Source: Aquiflexum balticum DSM 16537
GTDB lineage: Bacteria; Bacteroidota; Bacteroidia; Cytophagales; Cyclobacteriaceae
Reading direction: 5' to 3'
Length of the DNA: 64,000 bases
Assembly: GCF_900176595.1 (NCBI RefSeq)
Contig: NZ_LT838813.1
Coordinates: forward strand, 5,288,001-5,352,000
In this document: positions 8,175 through 17,944 of the stretch, piece after piece
Position numbering within the stretch: the first letter of the stretch is position 1
Layout of the letters: the number at the start of each line of letters is the position of its first letter
The notes under the pieces: generated by a model
The model's database searches: none
Told to the model about the DNA's origin: nothing
Seen by the model: only the letters and a program-made list of their open reading frames with translations
Translations under genes and position numbers: made by a program

Positions 8175-10382
8175 CTATCTCTCCACCCTGATCTGTCTTC
8201 TGAGCAGGGCGTCTTTGTAGCGGATATGGACATAGTAGAAGCCTTTGGGGATGCGGCTGAGGTTCAGGCTGGTCTGCTGATGGGCCGGCTTAGCCGGGAT
8301 AAGTTCCCTGCCCTGACCGTCGTAGAGGCTGACCTCAAAGTCCTGGTCAACATCCCTGCCACGGGCTTCCGGGTCCAGACTGATATGGAGGATGTCCGAG
8401 GTGGGATTGGGGTAGAGGGTAAAATGCTCCCAAGGGTTATAGACATGGACAGGTATTTCCGTGCCCATCACCCCACAGGGATTGGTGACATCCAATCCGA
8501 GGGAGTAAAACCCGGGGAAGCTGATGGTGAGTGTGATGCCGGGCATCCCCTGCCCATAGATCCAATCGTATCCCGAAGGATAGACCGACCATTGGTAATC
8601 CGTGATGCCCATAAGGTGTAACATGCCCATATAGGGAAAACCCCCTTCCGCATAATAGGCCTCCACGGTATTGGTTGGCATATCGTAAGGGCCTATGATA
8701 TCCGCGCGTGCCCTGCCGACCCAGAAGGGTCTCTGCATCTCCACTTCCCCGCAATCTGTATCTATCGCAAAGGTTATGGTCGCCTGTCCCGAGGCAGTGG
8801 AACCTGATGGGCTCAGCGGCGCAGAACTCCCACTGCCGGATGTACTGCCAGAAAAGAGGTGGGTAGGTGAGACCGACCAGCTTACCGTACTGCCTGCCGG
8901 GGCGTTCTGTAGGGTAAAGGCATAGGTGGAACAGAGGTAGTCGGGGCCGGAGATGAAGGTGTAAGCCTTACCATCCATCGTTAAAGGAGCTGTGCCACCG
9001 CCAGGATGAAGCCAATGATTCAGTCTTCGACGCACATCAGGATGGTTGTTACCTGTCCATGATACATCGAATTTTCCATAGGAAACCACTTCCAATTCCG
9101 GAGCTGTACTGCATAAATCAGGAGGGCAATTTCCTGGCCCCAATAACTGACCGATCACCCTGCGGCCCGAATTGATCAAGGGAGATCCTGAAGAACCGCG
9201 TTCGGGGATTGAATGGCCATTTTGTGTGGCATCAAACCCTGTCTGCCAAAAAAGATGATTGACTCCTCCAAGACAAGTAGAATTGGTCGGTGTTCCACTA
9301 TATGTTGATATTTTCTTTAAATCACCTCTTGGATGATGAATCCCCACTCCACCAGTTCCCGCATTGCCCGACCTGTCCCATCCCAAAAAATATGGGCTTA
9401 CTCCAGTTTTATCCCCGGGATGCTCTATCAACTCCAATAAAGCAAAATCAGTCACAGGGTTATTGGCCACAACCACCGCTCCGCTTGTCGCTAGAATAGG
9501 TGGCTCAGTACCGGGATTGGCACACCCCGGGCTCTCATAGTGCCAGTAAAAACTCCATTGAAAAAGGTTGGGATTTGTATTAGCATCCCCTGAATATAAG
9601 CAATGGTCTGCTGTCAAAAAATATGCCCTGTCATCCATACAAGAATTGACAATTAAAGATCCAGTACATTCCCTTATTCCGTTTACCAAAATCAAAGCAA
9701 CAGCATTCTTCTCTTCTTGCCAATCAGTTCCTTCTGGACAATTGACATTTACCTGACAGTTCCCTGCCCCACCGAAATTAGTTGTGTTTTGAGATTTAAA
9801 AGCACCAATATCCCGATAGCCGTGGACTATCTTTTCAATTGAAATCACAGGATTATCTTCTACCCCTTTAGGAAGGTAATATTCAAGAATGGTATTTTCC
9901 CCAAAGACCAATGTTGTAGCAAACCCGACAGGATCGTTTTTTGTGCCTTTATTGTTCTTCGAAGTAAAAGCTCCGTGAACCTGTCTTTTGTCCTCACTAT
10001 AAACGAAAAATTTACTGCCTTCCGGTATCCAAAACTTGTCATATAAAAGATTAATGGAATGTGCCCCGGGACTTATAATTTTAAGAATCCAAACTTTGTC
10101 CCCATTGGGAAGTTCCGCCCATTTACCAGAGTTGCTTAGGTTGAGCCCTGCATCAATGGGATACCCGAAACGAGGGGGAAGGCCTTTCTCCTGGTCTTCT
10201 CGATCTTCTTTTGCAATTAGCTCCATGGAGGGACTTGTGGCAATAAAGTGATCGATAGCACTGGCCTCAGAATCTAAGGATTCCAAATAAAAACTAGGTG
10301 GAATTTCATCAGTACTGATCTGACTATAACCCACAATAGAAATCAGGGCAAAGCAAATAAAAAGTAGAACTTTTTTCTTCAT
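8175..10382 (-). CDS. Unit A: secreted trypsin/lysyl-endopeptidase-like serine protease with T9SS tail
   Basis: 735 residues. Signal peptide 1-20, a propeptide-like region to about 205, then a chymotrypsin-fold domain like Achromobacter/Bacteroidota lysyl endopeptidases. The triad is visible: His260 in LTADHC, Asp312 in VTDFALLEL, Ser398 in GSSGSP. From about residue 475 comes the array tail: an Ig/PKD-like module starting ISGPDYLCS and, over the last 87 residues, a type A sorting domain (HFTLYPNPTSD ... RRQIRVER). This tail is subtype 1 (PYDMPTNTVEAYYAEG), shared with unit H. The start overlaps the upstream lipoprotein stop as ATGA, implying translational coupling. Expected location: exported by T9SS and surface-bound or released. 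Lys specificity is a family inference. Confidence 0.88.
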   Translation of the reverse strand: MKKKVLLFICFALISIVGYSQISTDEIPPSFYLESLDSEASAIDHFIATSPSMELIAKEDREDQEKGLPPRFGYPIDAGLNLSNSGKWAELPNGDKVWILKIISPGAHSINLLYDKFWIPEGSKFFVYSEDKRQVHGAFTSKNNKGTKNDPVGFATTLVFGENTILEYYLPKGVEDNPVISIEKIVHGYRDIGAFKSQNTTNFGGAGNCQVNVNCPEGTDWQEEKNAVALILVNGIRECTGSLIVNSCMDDRAYFLTADHCLYSGDANTNPNLFQWSFYWHYESPGCANPGTEPPILATSGAVVVANNPVTDFALLELIEHPGDKTGVSPYFLGWDRSGNAGTGGVGIHHPRGDLKKISTYSGTPTNSTCLGGVNHLFWQTGFDATQNGHSIPERGSSGSPLINSGRRVIGQLLGPGNCPPDLCSTAPELEVVSYGKFDVSWTGNNHPDVRRRLNHWLHPGGGTAPLTMDGKAYTFISGPDYLCSTYAFTLQNAPAGSTVSWSVSPTHLFSGSTSGSGSSAPLSPSGSTASGQATITFAIDTDCGEVEMQRPFWVGRARADIIGPYDMPTNTVEAYYAEGGFPYMGMLHLMGITDYQWSVYPSGYDWIYGQGMPGITLTISFPGFYSLGLDVTNPCGVMGTEIPVHVYNPWEHFTLYPNPTSDILHISLDPEARGRDVDQDFEVSLYDGQGRELIPAKPAHQQTSLNLSRIPKGFYYVHIRYKDALLRRQIRVER

Positions 10383-10900
10383 GGCATCAATGGTCTAAAC
10401 AGCATAAATTTTCTTCGCTCATTTTCGGTATAATAAACTTTTAATCCTTTTGTTTCTACATTCCCTATATCCGCATTCTTAAGACTACTGGTCATGTAAA
10501 AGCCATCGCCTGACTCTAAGGCATAACTTAAAACATAAAACTCTAATAATTCAAACTGATTATTAGAGAAATTATGAAACTTTCCAGACAATAAATTATT
10601 AGATGAACGCCCTTCTATGGTTCCATCTTCAAAAAACTCCAACCATAGCTGCGAATCCGTTTCACTTGGTTCAGCTATCCTGATCCTTTCACTCCCTTCT
10701 TCCCCAAAACCTAGAAGCCTCCATCTGGTGCCCACTAGGGGAAAGGTGTCGCTTTCAGGAAGATTCTCAATTTCAGATAAGGACAAAAATATTTCCTTTG
10801 CCTGTTCCAAGTCCTGACATGAACCGAACAGGGTCATCCCACTGATTAAGAGCATCAAACAGCTGAATTTCCCGAAATTTAATCCTCCGTTCTTCATCAT
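10379..10900 (-). CDS. Unit A: META/HslJ-like lipoprotein, putative protease inhibitor
   Basis: 173 residues, lipobox LFGSC (Cys28). The segment LVGTRWRLLGF followed by LWLEFFEDGTIEGRSSNN resembles the opening strands of the META/HslJ lipocalin-like beta-barrel. It lies directly upstream of protease A, sharing ATGA, so the two are made together. The first ~140 residues and the leader DNA are nearly identical to the gene at 41519-42043; the last ~25 residues differ. By analogy with Tannerella potempins I infer that it inhibits protease A before or after export, but there is no direct sequence proof. Alternative: a general chaperone-like lipoprotein. Confidence 0.75.
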   Translation of the reverse strand: MMKNGGLNFGKFSCLMLLISGMTLFGSCQDLEQAKEIFLSLSEIENLPESDTFPLVGTRWRLLGFGEEGSERIRIAEPSETDSQLWLEFFEDGTIEGRSSNNLLSGKFHNFSNNQFELLEFYVLSYALESGDGFYMTSSLKNADIGNVETKGLKVYYTENERRKFMLFRPLMP

Positions 10901-10959
10901 CTTATTTCAATTTTAAATTATAAGCTCTAAAACCAGAATAATTCTTCTTTTATCTTAGA

Positions 10960-11650
10960 CGAAAGTCAAGGTCATTTCGCTACAAATTAAGGCAAATCAT
11001 TTTCAAAAACAATAATTAGTTGAAATATTACTATAAAATTAAGCGGAAATAATCGAGATGTTAAGACTGATTTAATTTATTGTTAATGAGCGGTTTATAT
11101 GGATATCCATATCTAAATTGATACTTCTTTCTCCGTAATTCTCAGAATTGGAGGGACTGTTTCTTTGTAGGTGTTTTTGTCTCCACTAAAAATATTTACC
11201 CCTAATTTTGAAGGATAATACATGAATACATTTGGCTAAAGCCTTTGGAAAGCGAGAGGCTTTTTAAATCGTCCAGCTAAAGCAGGACGCAATTCATTTC
11301 CTTTAATTCCTTACTTCTCGACATATTTGGAAGGAAAATTAGATAGATCAACGATCCCCCAGACATAAAAATAATGACCTTATCCGGACTTGGCATCAAA
11401 TATTTAGCCGCAAAAGACGCAATGGATCCGCTAAGGTCTACGGAGATCTCCTGAATGAACCCCTAATTCAACCACTCCTCCCCTTTCTTGATTCCCCCAT
11501 TTACAATTAGACAAGCTTTCTTGTGTTCCCGATTCTCGGGACAGGCTTTATGTCTTATGCCTGTCTGCCTTCCGGAATGTCCCCCATCATCCTAACTGCT
11601 ATCTCATTTTTAATTCTAAAATCTAAAATCAAAAATCTAAAATCGCCCCC
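10960..11650. repeat. Intergenic module 2 (3' spacer, paired hairpins, leader)
   Basis: Complete module between units B and A. On the minus strand: B stop, 350-nt spacer, hairpin CGTCC/GGACG at 11270-11289, hairpin AAAGCCT/AGGCTTT at 11238-11263, then a ~270-nt leader before the unit A lipoprotein. The spacer equals module 1; the leader recurs in modules 4-10. The hairpins are good candidates for terminating protease transcripts. Confidence 0.8.
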
Positions 11651-13996
11651 CTATCTCTCCACCCTGATCTGCCTTCTAAGCAGTGCATCTCTGTAGCGGA
11701 TATGGACATAGTAGAAGCCCTTGGGGATGCGGCTTAGGTCCAGGCTGGTCTGCTGATGGGCCAGCTTTGCAGGGATCAGTTCCCTGCCCTGACCGTCGTA
11801 GAGACTGACCTCAAAGTCCTGGTCACCACCCCTGCCACGGGTCTCCAAGTCCATACTGATATGGAGGATGTCCGATGTGGGATTGGGGTAAAGGGTAAAA
11901 TGCTCCCAGGGGTTATAGACGTAGATACCTATCTCGCTGCCCCTGGCACCACAGGGATTGACCACATCCAGTTCCAATGAATACAGCCCTGTCGCGCTGA
12001 AGGACAGGGTGATGCCGTTGGTACCCTGATTGCCTATCCAATGGTACCCGGAGGGGAACACAGACCACTGGTAATCCGTGATGCCCATATAGGGATTGCC
12101 GGTGGCAAAGTAGTTCTCCACCGTATTGACGGCCATGTCGTAGGGACCTTCTATGCTGGATACGGCCCTACCGACCCAGAATTCGGTAGAGGATTCAATG
12201 ACTCCACATCCTCCATCTATGGAAAAAGTCACAGTGGCTTGTCCCGAGGAAGCCCAGCTTGCAGGACTCAGGCTGGCACTTGCCCCGCTTCCGGAGGTGC
12301 TGCCTGAGAAAAGATGGGTCGGAGATACCGACCAAGTAACCGAGCTTCCCGTCGGCGCATTCTGTAGGGTAAAGGTACTGGTGGAACAGAGGTAGTCGGG
12401 GCCGGTGATGTTTACTACCGATTCCAAAGTTTTATAGATGGCTTTGCATGCATCAATACGTCCAAATCCCATTTCATTGTTCCAACTGTAGTTTGGGTCA
12501 TGACCCTGACCTAAAACATAATTATACCCTCCAACTTTCTGGGCAGTACTTCTGATGATATCAATTACCTCCAAATAAGTCAGGTCATTATTCACAGAAA
12601 GAATCAGTGCTGCAAGAGAAGATACATGGGAAGTTGAGGCAGAAGTGCCATTCATAACCCAATAATTATCCGACGGGGGAGTCAGGTTTGCATTATAGTT
12701 CAAGGTCGGTATTTCAACTCCCGGGGCAACCACGTCCAACATATTGCCAAATGAAGAGGTAAAGATTGATGTGCTAGCTCTTGTATCATTTCGGTCAGTT
12801 GCACCAATTGCGAGAACACTTTCGAATAGAGCTGGATAACCTAAAGGAATAGTGTCATTATTGCCACTACCAGAAACAATAACACAACCTTTACCGTTTC
12901 GACCAAATAGAACAGCATTTTCTATGGCCTCTTCAATTTCAGGATAATTTTCTGAGTATCTCCATGCACAAGTCAATACTGAAGCGCCATTCAATCTTGC
13001 TATATCAATTGCATCAGCCCATTTTATTATAATTCCCGGTGAAGGGAGATTCGAATTGGTGATAGACATTAATGGGGAGTTGGGACTGATACCCGCTATT
13101 CCATCATCGTTATGATCCGCACCAGAAATCCCGGCTACCCTCATTCCATGTGGGAGACAGCAATACCCAGGTGACCAACCGGCGTCCACGTCATAACTGA
13201 ATGATGTGAGATTTGTAAGGTCGGGATGATTAGTTTGAATTCCCATATCCAGCACTGCAATTACCACATCATTTGATCCTTTGGTTATATCCCAAACCGG
13301 ACAGATATTAATATCAGCTCCTGGCAGTCCACCATTCTGTCCTGTATTTTTCAAATTCCACTGGTCAACAAATTGGGGATCATCTATTCCGTTCGCACAG
13401 GATAACATTTCAATTTCCTGCATGATATCCGGTTGGGAGTACTCAAACAACCCACTCTCAAAAAATATATTGGCCAGGTCCAGGGCATTCCCCTTTGAAC
13501 CCAAATCGCAGGACAGCGTGTACCAAAGCGGTCTGTACGTATGTTTACCCACAATTTTCACACCATAATCCTCAGCCAAAGAGCTAAGTTTATTGTAGTC
13601 CTCCGGTGATCTTAGTTTTACAGTAAAGAGATGTGATATCCCTACATGCGTACCTTTTTCGGTTAGGTAATAGGGCATGGTATAAAAATTTCCCTTTAGA
13701 AATTTTGGGTCAGCAGCTTTTATTATTGAAAAGGAAAAATCAATATCATCCCGTGATTTCTCTATTGCCCCCAAAGAATTTTTGTTTTGAAAATAAAGAA
13801 TGTCTTCTTCTTTGATTCCCATCTGTTTTAAATCGGACTTATTAAAATTTGTTCCAAATTTGACAAAATATATCCCTTTCTGTTCAATCAAAGATGTTTT
13901 CTTGTTTTTGAGATAATAATAATCCTTTTTTTCTTGGGCCAAAATGGATTGTATCTGTCCAAAAAAAAGTAAAAAAAGAAATAATCTTAAAGCCAT
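11651..13996 (-). CDS. Unit B: secreted subtilisin-like (S8) protease with T9SS tail
   Basis: 781 residues. Signal peptide 1-20 (ends ILAQ), propeptide containing the DYYYLKNKK motif common to the array's S8 proteins, catalytic domain about 205-525, tail from about 529. Triad: Asp250 (AVLDMGI), His283 (HGMRVAG), Ser452 (NGTSAS); oxyanion Asn in SGSGNND (about 379). Deviations from the usual DTG/DSG, HGT and GTSMA are visible but the catalytic atoms remain. Tail is subtype 2 and ends RRQIRVER. The start lies 10 nt inside the end of the upstream lipoprotein gene. A damaged paralogue lacking residues 97-500 is at 37245-37655. Confidence 0.9.
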   Translation of the reverse strand: MALRLFLFLLFFGQIQSILAQEKKDYYYLKNKKTSLIEQKGIYFVKFGTNFNKSDLKQMGIKEEDILYFQNKNSLGAIEKSRDDIDFSFSIIKAADPKFLKGNFYTMPYYLTEKGTHVGISHLFTVKLRSPEDYNKLSSLAEDYGVKIVGKHTYRPLWYTLSCDLGSKGNALDLANIFFESGLFEYSQPDIMQEIEMLSCANGIDDPQFVDQWNLKNTGQNGGLPGADINICPVWDITKGSNDVVIAVLDMGIQTNHPDLTNLTSFSYDVDAGWSPGYCCLPHGMRVAGISGADHNDDGIAGISPNSPLMSITNSNLPSPGIIIKWADAIDIARLNGASVLTCAWRYSENYPEIEEAIENAVLFGRNGKGCVIVSGSGNNDTIPLGYPALFESVLAIGATDRNDTRASTSIFTSSFGNMLDVVAPGVEIPTLNYNANLTPPSDNYWVMNGTSASTSHVSSLAALILSVNNDLTYLEVIDIIRSTAQKVGGYNYVLGQGHDPNYSWNNEMGFGRIDACKAIYKTLESVVNITGPDYLCSTSTFTLQNAPTGSSVTWSVSPTHLFSGSTSGSGASASLSPASWASSGQATVTFSIDGGCGVIESSTEFWVGRAVSSIEGPYDMAVNTVENYFATGNPYMGITDYQWSVFPSGYHWIGNQGTNGITLSFSATGLYSLELDVVNPCGARGSEIGIYVYNPWEHFTLYPNPTSDILHISMDLETRGRGGDQDFEVSLYDGQGRELIPAKLAHQQTSLDLSRIPKGFYYVHIRYRDALLRRQIRVER

Positions 13997-14478
13997 ATTA
14001 TTTCAATTTTAGGTTCTGGGATTTCAATTGGTAAGTTGACAAAAACATATTTGGATACGTTTGCTTCTTGAAACATCGTTTCAATAATTTCAATTTGAAT
14101 TTTATATTGCTGAATACAGGTTTCAATAAGCTTAATCTCCTGTATAAATGGAAAAGATGTTCGCGGAGGAGTTTTGATTACCAATACATAGCTTATAGTA
14201 AAATCAACTTCAGGATTTTCGGGTAGGCAATCTGTAAAAATGCTGTATTGGTCTTCGTTTGTGATTTTCCGGACTCCATCTTCATCCAATCCCAAATCCG
14301 CATTTTTAAGGCATGTACCATCATAAACCCAAAATGAATCCGACTCTATTTCTTTACCTATGCATTCCTCCGGACCGGGAGAATTGACACATGCCAAACA
14401 AAACATTAAAATGCTAGTCTTAAAGCAGCTTATGCTCGAGTTCAATAAAGTTGGTTTCTTAAATTTTCTGGAATGCAT
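13987..14478 (-). CDS. Unit B: small lipoprotein, putative protease inhibitor (family with I and J)
   Basis: 163 residues, lipobox CLAC (Cys30). The mature part has a few conserved Cys, a central ...CLPENPEVDF... stretch and a beta-rich C-terminus ending in FVNLPIEIPEPKIEIIWL. The same family is encoded at 37646-38137 (near-identical N-terminal two-thirds) and, more distantly, 40857-41360; all three precede S8 proteases, which ties the family to that protease class. Overlaps the protease start by 10 nt. No named domain recognised. Inhibition of its partner is inferred from position and the Tannerella parallel. Confidence 0.75.
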   Translation of the reverse strand: MHSRKFKKPTLLNSSISCFKTSILMFCLACVNSPGPEECIGKEIESDSFWVYDGTCLKNADLGLDEDGVRKITNEDQYSIFTDCLPENPEVDFTISYVLVIKTPPRTSFPFIQEIKLIETCIQQYKIQIEIIETMFQEANVSKYVFVNLPIEIPEPKIEIIWL

Positions 14479-14514
14479 TGGATAAATAGTATATGCTGGA
14501 AAAACTATTAATGT

Positions 14515-14911
14515 ATCTTAGTGCCAGGACGCAGTAAACTATGAATATGCTACAATTTAAACCCAATTATTTTCAAAAACAATAATTAGTTTAAAAATTA
14601 CTAAGAAATTAAGCGTGAATGATCGGGATATTAGGGGTGATTTAATACATTGTGAATGTGCACTTTATATAGGAATCCATTTCAATATTGATACTATTCT
14701 CTCCAGAATTCCAGGAATTGAGGGACTGTCTCTCCGCCGATGTTTTTGACCCTCAAACAATATTTATCCCTAATTATTAAGGGTGGACAAAGAATACATT
14801 TGGCTAAAGAGACTGAAACTTTTACAATAAGAGGGTAGCTTAAAAGCAATAAAAGAGGAACCAGAAAGCCCTTCCGAAGCGCCCAGATTTCGGAAGGGCC
14901 GGTAATTGATG
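14515..14911. repeat. Intergenic module 3, strongly diverged
   Basis: The leader half (about 14540-14800) is recognisably the same sequence as in other modules but with many substitutions and indels. The hairpin pair and 3' spacer are absent and replaced by a unit C-specific terminator at 14868-14899. This fits unit C being outside the recombining set. No gene is seen. Confidence 0.65.
14868..14899 (-). terminator. Rho-independent terminator of unit C
   Basis: 11-bp stem GCCCTTCCGAA / TTCGGAAGGGC with a 10-nt loop, starting 12 nt beyond the protease C stop; on the minus strand a T-rich stretch follows. Confidence 0.8.
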
Positions 14912-17425
14912 CTAATGGCGGATGATCAGGTGTTTCCTGTAAACGCCGTTTTTGTCGGAGATCTGAAGAACGTATTGGCCGTTGGGAAGTTGGCCGGTGG
15001 GTACCCTTATTTTTTTACCTTTTGCCGTCATAGAATAGACCGTCTCGAAGGAATGGCTGATGATTAGGATTTCGACTGCTTGATCGGTATCCTCTTCGGT
15101 AGCGGCCTGGTTCGTGACCACTACCTCCCCGTCTGCGGGGTTAGGGCTAAGGGCGTAGCTGCCCATGGGGCAGTTGGGGCCGCTGATAAAGCAGAAGGTG
15201 AAGGGAGTGCTGCCACAAGGGTTGGTGGCTGTGCCGTTTAAGGAGAAAGGGAAGGAGGTCATGGGCTGCACCTCAAAGGTGATGCGGCTGGTGAAATGGT
15301 CCCAGGACCAGCTCACTGGACCTCCGCTAAGCTGCCAGTTGACGTCCGGTGGCATGGCATTGGTAAGTCCGCCTATGGTAACCTCAGCCTGGTGGAAGCC
15401 CGGGCATACCCCGTGGCAGGAGCCTATGATATACGGATTTCCGTCTACGGTGGGGTTGGTAAAAGAGGGGGTTCCCACCCATACCGTTTTGGTTATTTCC
15501 ACCTCCCCACAATCGGTTTCAATAAGGAAGGTAATGGTGCCAAAGCCCCTGTTGTGTAAGCTGGCCGGGCCGGTATTCGCAGTGACGCCCATGTCGCCGT
15601 CATTGGAGAACAAATTGGACGGGAAGGCGGTCCAGGAGACGGTGGCTCCTTGGGGCGGGTTTTGCAGGGTAAAGGTATTGGTGGAACAGAGGTAGTCGGG
15701 ACCTACAACGGAAGCTGTGGCGGCATAAACTGCTTTACAGGCATTTGCCCTTCCATTTCCAAGCTCGTTGCTTCTTCCGTTGATGTAGTTATATCCACCT
15801 ACCTGATCTGCCGTGCCTGTAATGATTTTGAATACATCCCATTGAGTAAGGTTTGGATTAACGGAAAGCACTAAAGCGGCAATCCCCGCAATTTGGGGAG
15901 TTGATGCTGATGTTCCACCAAACCTACCGGTGTAAGCAAGGAAATTCAATCCCGTATCGGGCAATTGCTCACCCGCCGGTATATTGCCAACTTGGTTTTT
16001 TGAAGGGTTTCTTCCCGGATTCCCGGGTATATCTATCGTCCAGACCTCATTATGTTCCGTGTTTCCAAAAGCCGGGGGATTGGCCCTATTGGAGGGAGCC
16101 ACGATGTCAATGATTTGGTTGTTCGGACTATTAGGATCACTGGTAGGACTATAATTGGCCTGGAGATCATCCCTGTCTGAAGCGCCTACAGTAAAGACCC
16201 CGGGTATAGTTACATTGGAAGGGAATCGCACTACCCCAGGATCATTTTGATCGTGTCGGGCGGTGTTACCAGCACCGAACACCATAATTGACCCAAGTCC
16301 ACCCCTTCCCTGAGTCACGGCATATTGAATTGCATCGACTACAACCGGAAAATGATTTGGGTTTGATGTATCAGGAATAACCCAACTATTTGAAATAATA
16401 TGTGCCCCATTATCCACCGCAAAGAGAATCGCATCTGAAATTGTAGTAGCAAATAAGTATTGTGTGACTCTGATAGGCATGATATTTACATTAGGGGCAA
16501 CCCCGGCAATCCCCTCGCCATTATTCCTTGTTGCGGCTATTATTCCAGCACAGGCATTCCCATGGTTATTATCCCCCGTAGGAGAAGGGTCGTTTGCATT
16601 TCCTCCTGAAAAATTGCTACCGTTTAGACGGATTTGCCGGGTGTTGGGAAGGTCGGGATGATTTGATGTTACCCCTGCATCGATGACTGCTACCACAATA
16701 CCATTATTGCCCATAGTCACCTCCCACGCTCCCATTACGCTGATGTCAGCCCCTGGAGTCCCTGAATGGTTTTCCACGGGATTAAATACTTGGCCTGTGT
16801 TTCTGAGGTAAAATTGGTTAAGAAAATAAGGGTCGTTAGGTATTGCCTGAGAGAATTCTATCGAAGCCATGAAATTTGGGTGGGAGAATCTGACCAGACC
16901 GCTTTCCTGATACCGGTTGGCTATTTCAAGTGCATCCTCTCCCTCTGGTACCTTAAGAAGTTGGAAAATCTTATTGGTTTCCAGGACGGTCAATTGATAT
17001 TGCTCATGGAGCTTTGCGATCTTGCTTTTGTTTTGGTCTGGAACACTTATCACCAACTCGTCCGTAACGGGCATTTCAGCCCCTTTTTCGACCCTATACA
17101 TGGGTTGCACGGTGTACACGTTTTCTGATTCCAGCAGATTCCTGATATCTGCCAAATCTGATCTTTTCGGTATACTGATTATGGCCGTCCTGTCATCCTG
17201 CCATGACACGGAAATATCCTGAAACAAAGTTTCCAACTGATCAGTCTCCGTTTTTTCTTCAACTTTTTGCCTATACCGCACCACAAACTTCCCTTCAACA
17301 GAAATGAGAGGGATTTTTTCTTCAAAAGCATAATAGAATTTAACCTCATCCTCTATAATATGCATAAAAGACAAAATGCCAAATACGAATACAGAAAGAA
17401 CTATCACTATGTATAATTTCCTCAT
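14912..17425 (-). CDS. Unit C: secreted subtilisin-like (S8) protease with a divergent T9SS tail
   Basis: 837 residues, the longest S8 of the array. N-terminal signal/anchor 1-22, propeptide with KFYYAFEEK motif, catalytic domain about 200-570 with Asp249 (AVIDAGV), His288 (NHGNACAG) and Ser506 (GGTSAS). The C-terminal part starts with the shared GPDYLCSTNTFTLQ block but then diverges: its own Cys-rich Ig-like module and a sorting domain with YALSPNPADG ending KHLIIRH instead of RRQIRVER. It keeps the unit plan, with a lipoprotein gene 29 nt upstream, but does not share the tail DNA, so it is probably not exchanging sequence with the others. Confidence 0.9.
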   Translation of the reverse strand: MRKLYIVIVLSVFVFGILSFMHIIEDEVKFYYAFEEKIPLISVEGKFVVRYRQKVEEKTETDQLETLFQDISVSWQDDRTAIISIPKRSDLADIRNLLESENVYTVQPMYRVEKGAEMPVTDELVISVPDQNKSKIAKLHEQYQLTVLETNKIFQLLKVPEGEDALEIANRYQESGLVRFSHPNFMASIEFSQAIPNDPYFLNQFYLRNTGQVFNPVENHSGTPGADISVMGAWEVTMGNNGIVVAVIDAGVTSNHPDLPNTRQIRLNGSNFSGGNANDPSPTGDNNHGNACAGIIAATRNNGEGIAGVAPNVNIMPIRVTQYLFATTISDAILFAVDNGAHIISNSWVIPDTSNPNHFPVVVDAIQYAVTQGRGGLGSIMVFGAGNTARHDQNDPGVVRFPSNVTIPGVFTVGASDRDDLQANYSPTSDPNSPNNQIIDIVAPSNRANPPAFGNTEHNEVWTIDIPGNPGRNPSKNQVGNIPAGEQLPDTGLNFLAYTGRFGGTSASTPQIAGIAALVLSVNPNLTQWDVFKIITGTADQVGGYNYINGRSNELGNGRANACKAVYAATASVVGPDYLCSTNTFTLQNPPQGATVSWTAFPSNLFSNDGDMGVTANTGPASLHNRGFGTITFLIETDCGEVEITKTVWVGTPSFTNPTVDGNPYIIGSCHGVCPGFHQAEVTIGGLTNAMPPDVNWQLSGGPVSWSWDHFTSRITFEVQPMTSFPFSLNGTATNPCGSTPFTFCFISGPNCPMGSYALSPNPADGEVVVTNQAATEEDTDQAVEILIISHSFETVYSMTAKGKKIRVPTGQLPNGQYVLQISDKNGVYRKHLIIRH

Positions 17426-17454
17426 ACTATTAGTTAGTTTAAAATTGGAATAAG

Positions 17455-17910
17455 TTAATCTAATCTTCTCACAGTAATCACGACCACAGAGGGATAAAAA
17501 GCACTTAATTCAGGATAATCCGTTGTACATATAAATGAATACCACTTGTCATCCCGGGGTCTCGTGATATTTCTATACCGGAACTTGATCTTATGGTTTC
17601 TTTTCTGTTCTTCCGGGAAGGAATAGTACCCCATCCAATTCTCGGGAAAGTCAAACAAATCCTCGGGCACGCCAAAGACCAGCAATGATTCGGGTTCATG
17701 AGAGGTGGTTTCTATCAAATAGGTTCTGCCTGATCCATAGGGAGTGGAAATGACAGTGTTACCCAAACAATGATAGCCACCAACTATATATCCTTCGGTT
17801 TCAAAAATTGGCTCATTATTTTCATGACATGACCCAAGAACCCCCGTAAATAATATCACAATTACATTTAATGCCCAAGGCCATATTTTCAATCTTACAG
17901 TTCTCATCAT
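17455..17910 (-). CDS. Unit C: small lipoprotein, putative protease inhibitor
   Basis: About 151 residues from the ATG at 17910 (an in-frame ATG also lies at 17907; starts further upstream would bury the signal peptide). Lipobox VLGSC (Cys28). The mature chain begins with EGYIVGGYHC and ends PSVVVITVRRLD. The pattern (G-x-(I/V)-(I/V)-G with Cys, a central hydrophobic strand, late Cys, closing V-x-I strand) recurs in the lipoproteins of units D/G and F, so these may be one beta-barrel family despite low identity. It precedes protease C by 29 nt. Function inferred from context. Confidence 0.7.
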   Translation of the reverse strand: MMRTVRLKIWPWALNVIVILFTGVLGSCHENNEPIFETEGYIVGGYHCLGNTVISTPYGSGRTYLIETTSHEPESLLVFGVPEDLFDFPENWMGYYSFPEEQKRNHKIKFRYRNITRPRDDKWYSFICTTDYPELSAFYPSVVVITVRRLD

Positions 17911-17944
17911 TCTATTTTTTTCCATGAATATCATAGCCATGACG

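Noticed and set aside
11300-11480. A ~57-codon minus-strand open frame in the 3' spacer of modules 1, 2, 6 and 8 with a hydrophobic stretch.
   Set aside because: No start in a good context, and substitutions between copies are not biased to silent positions by eye. Most likely chance.
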